Positions 59,769 to 64,000 of a stretch of 64,000 nucleotides of DNA are shown here, piece by piece. Within the stretch, counting starts at the first letter, position 1. Each line of letters begins with the position of its first letter. The translations under genes and the position numbers were made by a program. The notes under the pieces are model-generated. The model worked only from the letters and a program-made list of their open reading frames with translations. It had not been told where the DNA came from and ran no database searches. The DNA is from Mycolicibacterium mageritense. GTDB lineage: Bacteria; Actinomycetota; Actinomycetes; Mycobacteriales; Mycobacteriaceae. The stretch is taken from NCBI RefSeq assembly GCF_010727475.1, contig NZ_AP022567.1, positions 4,030,001-4,094,000 on the forward strand. Reading direction: 5' to 3'.

Positions 59769-60432
59769 ACCGCTTCATCAGATCCGACAACCAGTTGTCG
59801 TCGATCTCGACCAGCTCGTCGTCGATCAGGTTGTAGACGGTCGGGGTCGACACCTGGCCCGCGAAACCACTGAGCAGGTCGGTGTTCTGGTCGGCCATCT
59901 GTTCGACGTCGACGCCCTCGCTGCCCGCGGCGATCTTGTCGACCTGATCGGCGCCCACGCCGCTGTCTTTCGCCATGTCGGCCATCTCGTCGTCGGTCGG
60001 ACCGGCGGATCCTTCGGGCTCCTGATGGCTCCACAGATCCTCGACGAATGCCTGGAATTCCTCGCCGGTCGTCCCGTCGCCCGCGGCCAGGAACATGGCG
60101 TTGCTGACCCGCGCGGAGTAGTCGGTGCCCTGGTCGAGGAACGTCATGGGCCGATAGGTCACGGCCAGTTCGCCCTGGCCGACGTAGTCGGCGATCTCGG
60201 CACCGAAATCGTGCTGCAGACGGGCGCACGCCGGGCATTGGGGTTCGGTGAAAATCTCGATGCGGACCGGTGCGTCGGAGTACCCGATCAGGATGCCGCT
60301 GCCGTCATCGGTGATCACCGACGGCGGCGGCGCGTTGTTGGCCATCGGGGTGCCCTCGATGGCCCGGGTGCAACCGGCAGTGGTCAGTGCCACGACAGCC
60401 ACGACTGCCGCCAGCGCGCCCGATAACCGCAT
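59758..60432 (-). CDS. DsbA-like thioredoxin-fold lipoprotein
   Basis: The 224-residue product has a lipoprotein signal (RLSGALAAVVAVVALTTAGC) and a thioredoxin fold with CPAC in FTEPQCPACARLQHDFG, followed by a helical insertion and STPTVYNLIDDELVEID, which has the cis-Pro loop. It probably forms or isomerises disulfides outside the membrane. ATG at 60432 places the signal peptide at the start. Confidence 0.88.
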   Translation of the reverse strand: MRLSGALAAVVAVVALTTAGCTRAIEGTPMANNAPPPSVITDDGSGILIGYSDAPVRIEIFTEPQCPACARLQHDFGAEIADYVGQGELAVTYRPMTFLDQGTDYSARVSNAMFLAAGDGTTGEEFQAFVEDLWSHQEPEGSAGPTDDEMADMAKDSGVGADQVDKIAAGSEGVDVEQMADQNTDLLSGFAGQVSTPTVYNLIDDELVEIDDNWLSDLMKRFNG

Positions 60433-60530
60433 GTCAGCAACCGTACCCAATACTCGCGCTGTGTCAGGTTTTTGCGTGTCGTATCCCCGCCGGACACCTC
60501 GGCGACAGTTCCCGCTGGGAGCATCTTGAT

Positions 60531-61658
60531 GTGCGCGTTGCAATCGTTGCAGAGTCGTTCCTCCCGAATGTCAACGGCGTCACCAACTCGGTGCTTCGGG
60601 TGATCGAGCATCTCCGCCGGACGGGCCACGAGGTTCTCGTCATCGCACCGGACACCCCGCGTGGTCAGACGCCCGCCGAACGTGTACACGACGGTGTGCG
60701 GGTCCACCGGGTGCCGTCCCACATGTTCCCGAAGGTGACCTCGCTGCCGCTGGGTGTGCCGCGGCCCCGGATGGTGAGCGTGCTGCGCGGTTTCGATCCC
60801 GACGTCGTTCATCTCGCGTCACCCGCGCTCCTCGGCTGGGGCGGCGTGCATGCTGCCCGGTACCTGGGCGTGCCCACCGTCGCGGTGTTCCAGACCGATG
60901 TCGCGGGTTTCGCCGAGAGCTACGGTGTGGGCCTGCTGTCGCGAGCGTCGTGGGCGTGGACCCGGCGCCTGCACAGCAAGGCTGACCGCACCTTGGCCCC
61001 GTCCACGTCGGCCATGGAGAACCTGGAAGCCCACCGCATTCCCCGGGTGTTCAAGTGGGCACGCGGGGTCGACATCACCGGGTTCGCGCCGTCGGCGCGG
61101 GATCCGCACCTGCGTGCCACCTGGTCGCCGGAGGGCAAGCCTGTGGTCGGGTTCGTCGGCCGCCTGGCACCCGAGAAGCACGTCGAACGGCTCGCTGCTA
61201 TCGCAGGCCGCGATGACCTGCAACTGGTGGTGGTCGGTGACGGCATCGACCGGGCGAAGCTCGAAACAGCGCTTCCGTCAGCGATTTTCACGGGTGAGCT
61301 GCACGGCGCAGCGCTGGCCGCGGCCTACGCCAGCATGGACGTGTTCGTGCACCCCGGCGAGCACGAGACGTTCTGCCAGGCAGTGCAGGAGGCCATGGCG
61401 TCGGGATTGCCCGTGATCGCGCCCGATGCCGGCGGGCCACGTGACCTGGTCACGCCGTACCGCACCGGCCTGCTGCTCGCGGTCGACGAATTCGAAGCCG
61501 CGTTGCCTGCGGCGGTCGAGCATCTGATCGCCGAACGGGCCCGCTACTCGGTCGCCGCGCGCCGCAGCGTGCTGGGCCGCACCTGGCCCGCGATCTGTGA
61601 CGAGCTCATCGGTCACTACGAAGCAGTGCAAGGACAGCGGCGGTTGCGCGCGGCCTGA
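60531..61658 (+). CDS. mgtA: GDP-mannose-dependent alpha-mannosyltransferase MgtA (PimB-like)
   Basis: The 375-residue GT4-family enzyme has VAIVAESFLPNVNGVTNSVLRVIEHL at the start, VGFVGRLAPEKHVERL, and the C-terminal HPGEHETFCQAVQEAMASGLPVIAPDAGGP with the EX7E-type motif. By length and position after Rv0556 it is the counterpart of M. tuberculosis Rv0557, which mannosylates a glycolipid anchor used in lipomannan-like polymers. GTG at 60531 begins directly at the Rossmann strand. Confidence 0.9.
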   Translation: MRVAIVAESFLPNVNGVTNSVLRVIEHLRRTGHEVLVIAPDTPRGQTPAERVHDGVRVHRVPSHMFPKVTSLPLGVPRPRMVSVLRGFDPDVVHLASPALLGWGGVHAARYLGVPTVAVFQTDVAGFAESYGVGLLSRASWAWTRRLHSKADRTLAPSTSAMENLEAHRIPRVFKWARGVDITGFAPSARDPHLRATWSPEGKPVVGFVGRLAPEKHVERLAAIAGRDDLQLVVVGDGIDRAKLETALPSAIFTGELHGAALAAAYASMDVFVHPGEHETFCQAVQEAMASGLPVIAPDAGGPRDLVTPYRTGLLLAVDEFEAALPAAVEHLIAERARYSVAARRSVLGRTWPAICDELIGHYEAVQGQRRLRAA

Positions 61659-61659
61659 G

Positions 61660-63609
61660 CTACTGCTGCGCGGCTAGCCAAGGGATCAACCCACCGGCCA
61701 GCACATGCTGGATCTGCCGCTCGGAAAGCCGGTGCCGCACCGTGAAAGTCGTGCCCTGTGTGGTGTTGGCGACGGTGATCGGATCGCCGTCGGCCAGCGC
61801 CTGACGCAGGTTGGTGAAGACGAGCACGTCATCTTGGGCCACGCCGTCATAGTCGGCGGAGTCGTCGAATTCCAGTGCCAGCACCCCGAAGTTGGCGAGG
61901 TTCTGCCAATGGATGCGGGCGAACGACTTGGCGATCACCACCTGCAACCCCAGATAGCGGGGCGCGATCGCGGCGTGTTCGCGAGATGAACCCTGGCCGT
62001 AGTTCTCCCCGCCGACGATGATGTGCCCGGACTGGGCGGATTTCGCGCGCTCCGGGTAGGTCTCGTCGACCTGCGTGAAGCTGAACATCGCGAGCTTGGG
62101 GATGTTGGAGCGGAACGGCAGGGCGCGGGCGCCCGCGGGTGAGATCTCGTCGGTCGAGATGTTGTCGCCGACTTTGAGCAGCACCGGTGCCTCGATGTCG
62201 TCGGGCAACGGGGTCAGCTCGGGCAGGCTGGAGATGTTGGGGCCCTTGACCACTTCGACGGTGCGGGCCTGTTCGGGTTCGAGCGGAGCCACCAGCATCG
62301 CGGTGTTGACACTGTGGTGTGCGGGCAGATTCAGCTCCGGATACTCGATCCCGTTGTCGGCGGCCCACTGCCGGGGATCGGTGATGACCCCCGTGATCGC
62401 CGATGCCGCAGCGGTTTCCGGCGAGCACAGCCACACCGAGTCCTCCTTGGTGCCCGAGCGGCCCGGAAAGTTGCGCGGCATGGTCCGCAGTGAATTGCGG
62501 CCGGTCGCCGGGGCCTGTCCCATGCCGATGCAGCCCATGCAGCCGGCCTGATGGATGCGCGCGCCGTTGATGACGAGTTCGGTCGTCGCGCCCATTTGGG
62601 TCAGGTCGGTGAGGATCTCGCGCGAGGTGGGGTTGACGTCGAAGCTCACGTCGGGCGAGGTCTGACGGCCGTGCACCATGGCCGCCGCGATCGCGAAGTC
62701 CCGCAACCCGGGATTGGCGCTCGACCCGATCACCACCTGGGCGACGGGCTCACCGGCGACCTCGCGCACCGGGACGACGTTGCCAGGCGACGACGGCTTG
62801 GCGATCAGCGGTTCGAGTTGTGACAGATCGATGACCTCGTCGATGTCGTATTCGGCGCCGTCGTCGGCAATGAGTTCGATCCAGTCGTCGCCGCGGTCCT
62901 CGGCGACCAGGAAATCGCGCACCGCGTCGTCGCTCGGGAACACCGTCGTGGTGGCGCCGAGTTCCGCGCCCATGTTGGCGATGACGTGACGGTCCATCGC
63001 CGAGAGGCCCGCCAGACCGGGGCCGTAATACTCCATGATCCGATTGACGCCGCCCTTGACGTCGTGGCGCCGCAACATCTCCAGAATGATGTCCTTTGCC
63101 GAACACCATTGCGGCAGTTCGCCTTCCAATCGGATGCCCCACACTGCGGGGGCCCGTAGGTGCAACGGTTCTCCGGCGATGGCCAGTGCCACCTCCAAGC
63201 CGCCGACGCCGATCGCGAGCATGCCGAGCGATCCGGCGGCCGGGGTATGGGAATCCGAACCCACCATCGTCTTGCCCGGCACTCCGAAGCGCTGCATGTG
63301 CGTCGGATGCGAAACCCCGTTGCCCGGTTTCGAGAACCACAAACCGAAATGCTCTGCGGCGGTCCGCAGGTACTCGTGATCTTCGGCGTTCTTCTCGTCG
63401 GTCTGCAGCAGGTTGTGGTCGACGTACTGGACGCTCACCTCGGTGCGGGCGCGGTCAAGCCCAAGCGCCTCCAGTTCCTGCATGACCAAGGTGCCTGTCG
63501 CGTCCTGCGTCAGGGTCTGATCGATCCGGATCGCCATCTCGTCTCCGGGTGCCATGGTCCCGGAGACGAGATGCGAACCGATCAACTTCTGCGTGACGCT
63601 CTGCGGCAT
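61660..63609 (-). CDS. Aconitase-family hydratase with atypical cluster ligand set
   Basis: The 649-residue product has the full aconitase layout: VSVQYVDHNLLQ, VGSDSHTPAAGSLGMLAIGVGGLEVA, the CxxC pair C357/C360 (HQAGCMGCIGMG), RTMPRNFPGRSG and the swivelling domain VGGENYGQGSSREHAAIAPRYL. The first iron-sulfur ligand, normally GSCTN, reads GSSAN (residue 297 Ser). It is shorter than classical AcnA (about 900 residues) and resembles the Aquifex-type aconitase family. Activity as aconitase, homoaconitase or methylaconitate hydratase is open. Confidence 0.82.
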   Translation of the reverse strand: MPQSVTQKLIGSHLVSGTMAPGDEMAIRIDQTLTQDATGTLVMQELEALGLDRARTEVSVQYVDHNLLQTDEKNAEDHEYLRTAAEHFGLWFSKPGNGVSHPTHMQRFGVPGKTMVGSDSHTPAAGSLGMLAIGVGGLEVALAIAGEPLHLRAPAVWGIRLEGELPQWCSAKDIILEMLRRHDVKGGVNRIMEYYGPGLAGLSAMDRHVIANMGAELGATTTVFPSDDAVRDFLVAEDRGDDWIELIADDGAEYDIDEVIDLSQLEPLIAKPSSPGNVVPVREVAGEPVAQVVIGSSANPGLRDFAIAAAMVHGRQTSPDVSFDVNPTSREILTDLTQMGATTELVINGARIHQAGCMGCIGMGQAPATGRNSLRTMPRNFPGRSGTKEDSVWLCSPETAAASAITGVITDPRQWAADNGIEYPELNLPAHHSVNTAMLVAPLEPEQARTVEVVKGPNISSLPELTPLPDDIEAPVLLKVGDNISTDEISPAGARALPFRSNIPKLAMFSFTQVDETYPERAKSAQSGHIIVGGENYGQGSSREHAAIAPRYLGLQVVIAKSFARIHWQNLANFGVLALEFDDSADYDGVAQDDVLVFTNLRQALADGDPITVANTTQGTTFTVRHRLSERQIQHVLAGGLIPWLAAQQ

Positions 63610-63648
63610 CTACCCAGCGTTCCCCGGCAGGTGCCTGATGAAACGCCG

Positions 63649-64000
63649 TCAGCCCTGCGCCTCGACCGACACCGGCTGCCATTGCTCCCAGGTCTTGAGC
63701 CGGTTCTCGTAGTCGGCCTTGGCCAGCTGCAGCGGCAGTTCGCCGAAGAACACCCGCAGCGGTGGGTTCTCGGCGTCGACGATCTTGAGTACGGCCGCAG
63801 CCGACGCCTTCGGGTCGCCCGATTTCGCCGACCGCTGCGCGCGTGCCCGGTCGGCGGCCTCGTGTGCCTCGGCGTAGTCCGGCAGTGGTGTCGCGCGTTT
63901 GGCCGAGGCACCGGCCCAGTCGGTCGAGAAGCCACCCGGCTCGATCAGCGTCACGTGCACACCGAACGGTGCGACCTCGGCGGCCAGCGACTGCGAAAGC
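63649..64000 (-). CDS. Short-chain dehydrogenase, C-terminal part (cut by window edge)
   Basis: The 3' end of an SDR gene enters from the right edge. The readable part begins LSQSLAAEVAPFGVHVTLIEPGGFSTDWAG and continues with PLPDYAEAHEAADRARAQRSAKSGDPKASAAAVLKIVDAENPPLRVFFGELPL, the C-terminal half of SDRs such as those with the EPGGFxTxW segment. The cofactor and YxxxK motifs lie outside the window. The gap to the aconitase-like gene is 39 bases, so the two may be one operon. Confidence 0.82.
   Translation of the reverse strand, partial: LSQSLAAEVAPFGVHVTLIEPGGFSTDWAGASAKRATPLPDYAEAHEAADRARAQRSAKSGDPKASAAAVLKIVDAENPPLRVFFGELPLQLAKADYENRLKTWEQWQPVSVEAQG

Noticed and set aside
1..64000. CRISPR arrays, tRNA/rRNA genes, insertion sequences, prophage or att sites
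   Set aside because: No regular direct repeats with spacers, no transposase, integrase or phage motifs, and no structural RNA genes were seen while reading. A tRNAscan or IS search was not possible.

Overview
The window is high-GC mycobacterial chromosome. Gene content and order fit a fast-growing Mycolicibacterium, most likely the M. smegmatis group. From memory of M. tuberculosis H37Rv, the backbone follows Rv0534c (menA) to Rv0557 (mgtA). It includes MTAP, an epimerase, a GT2 and DUF2064 pair, menE, DUF3349, pitA, a VOC protein, an SDR, menB, fadD8, an amidohydrolase, menC, bpoC, menD and a DUF3592 protein. Menaquinone biosynthesis genes menA, menE, menB, menC and menD are spread through 54 kb on both strands, with unrelated blocks between them. 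No IS element, phage, CRISPR array, tRNA or rRNA was seen.

Layout. 1-3.6 kb: the start of a response regulator, an MHS/MFS transporter broken by a 4-bp duplication, a small HTH gene with a Clp-N protein, and an AbiEi/nuclease-like protein, with three copies of a palindromic repeat between them. 3.6-8.8 kb: menA, then a small protein/MTAP/epimerase operon, an endonuclease/exonuclease/phosphatase-fold protein and a nitronate monooxygenase. 8.9-15.5 kb: a two-component system divergent from a tightly overlapping five-gene operon (GT2, DUF2064, methyltransferase, membrane-anchored molybdopterin oxidoreductase, membrane protein), then a polytopic membrane protein. 15.7-21.7 kb: small enzymes, menE, and pitA flanked by two DUF3349 paralogues. 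21.7-29.3 kb: a VOC protein, then a PucR-controlled catabolic cluster (permease, two SDRs, agmatinase-type ureohydrolase, polysaccharide deacetylase), then an SDR.

29.3-42.6 kb: a fourth palindromic repeat, a PPOX protein, a TerC transporter behind a yybP-ykoY (Mn2+) riboswitch, menB, several small proteins, an ECF42-type sigma factor, fadD8, its likely DGPF/YCII partner, a PQQ-like membrane protein, an amidohydrolase and a TetR regulator. 42.6-51.2 kb: tandem palindromic operators before an amino-acid ABC transporter and a gamma-glutamyltransferase-like Ntn hydrolase, then a YoaK protein, an acyl-CoA synthetase, an antigen-85-like esterase and menC. 51.3-56.8 kb: a small secreted protein, an orphan HicB-like antitoxin, two DJ-1/PfpI genes, and a LysR-divergent operon (resorcylate-decarboxylase-like enzyme, SDR, Dabb protein). 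56.8-64 kb: bpoC, menD, a DUF3592 protein, a DsbA-like lipoprotein, mgtA, an aconitase-like protein lacking one canonical cluster cysteine, and the end of an SDR.

The best leads are the manganese riboswitch with a readable translational switch, the four-copy palindromic element, the split ECF42/DGPF module with a candidate promoter, the pitA segment with PHO-box-like repeats and flanking paralogues, and the overlapping GT2-DUF2064-methyltransferase-oxidoreductase operon. All function calls come from reading the sequence and remembered family knowledge; no database search was run.
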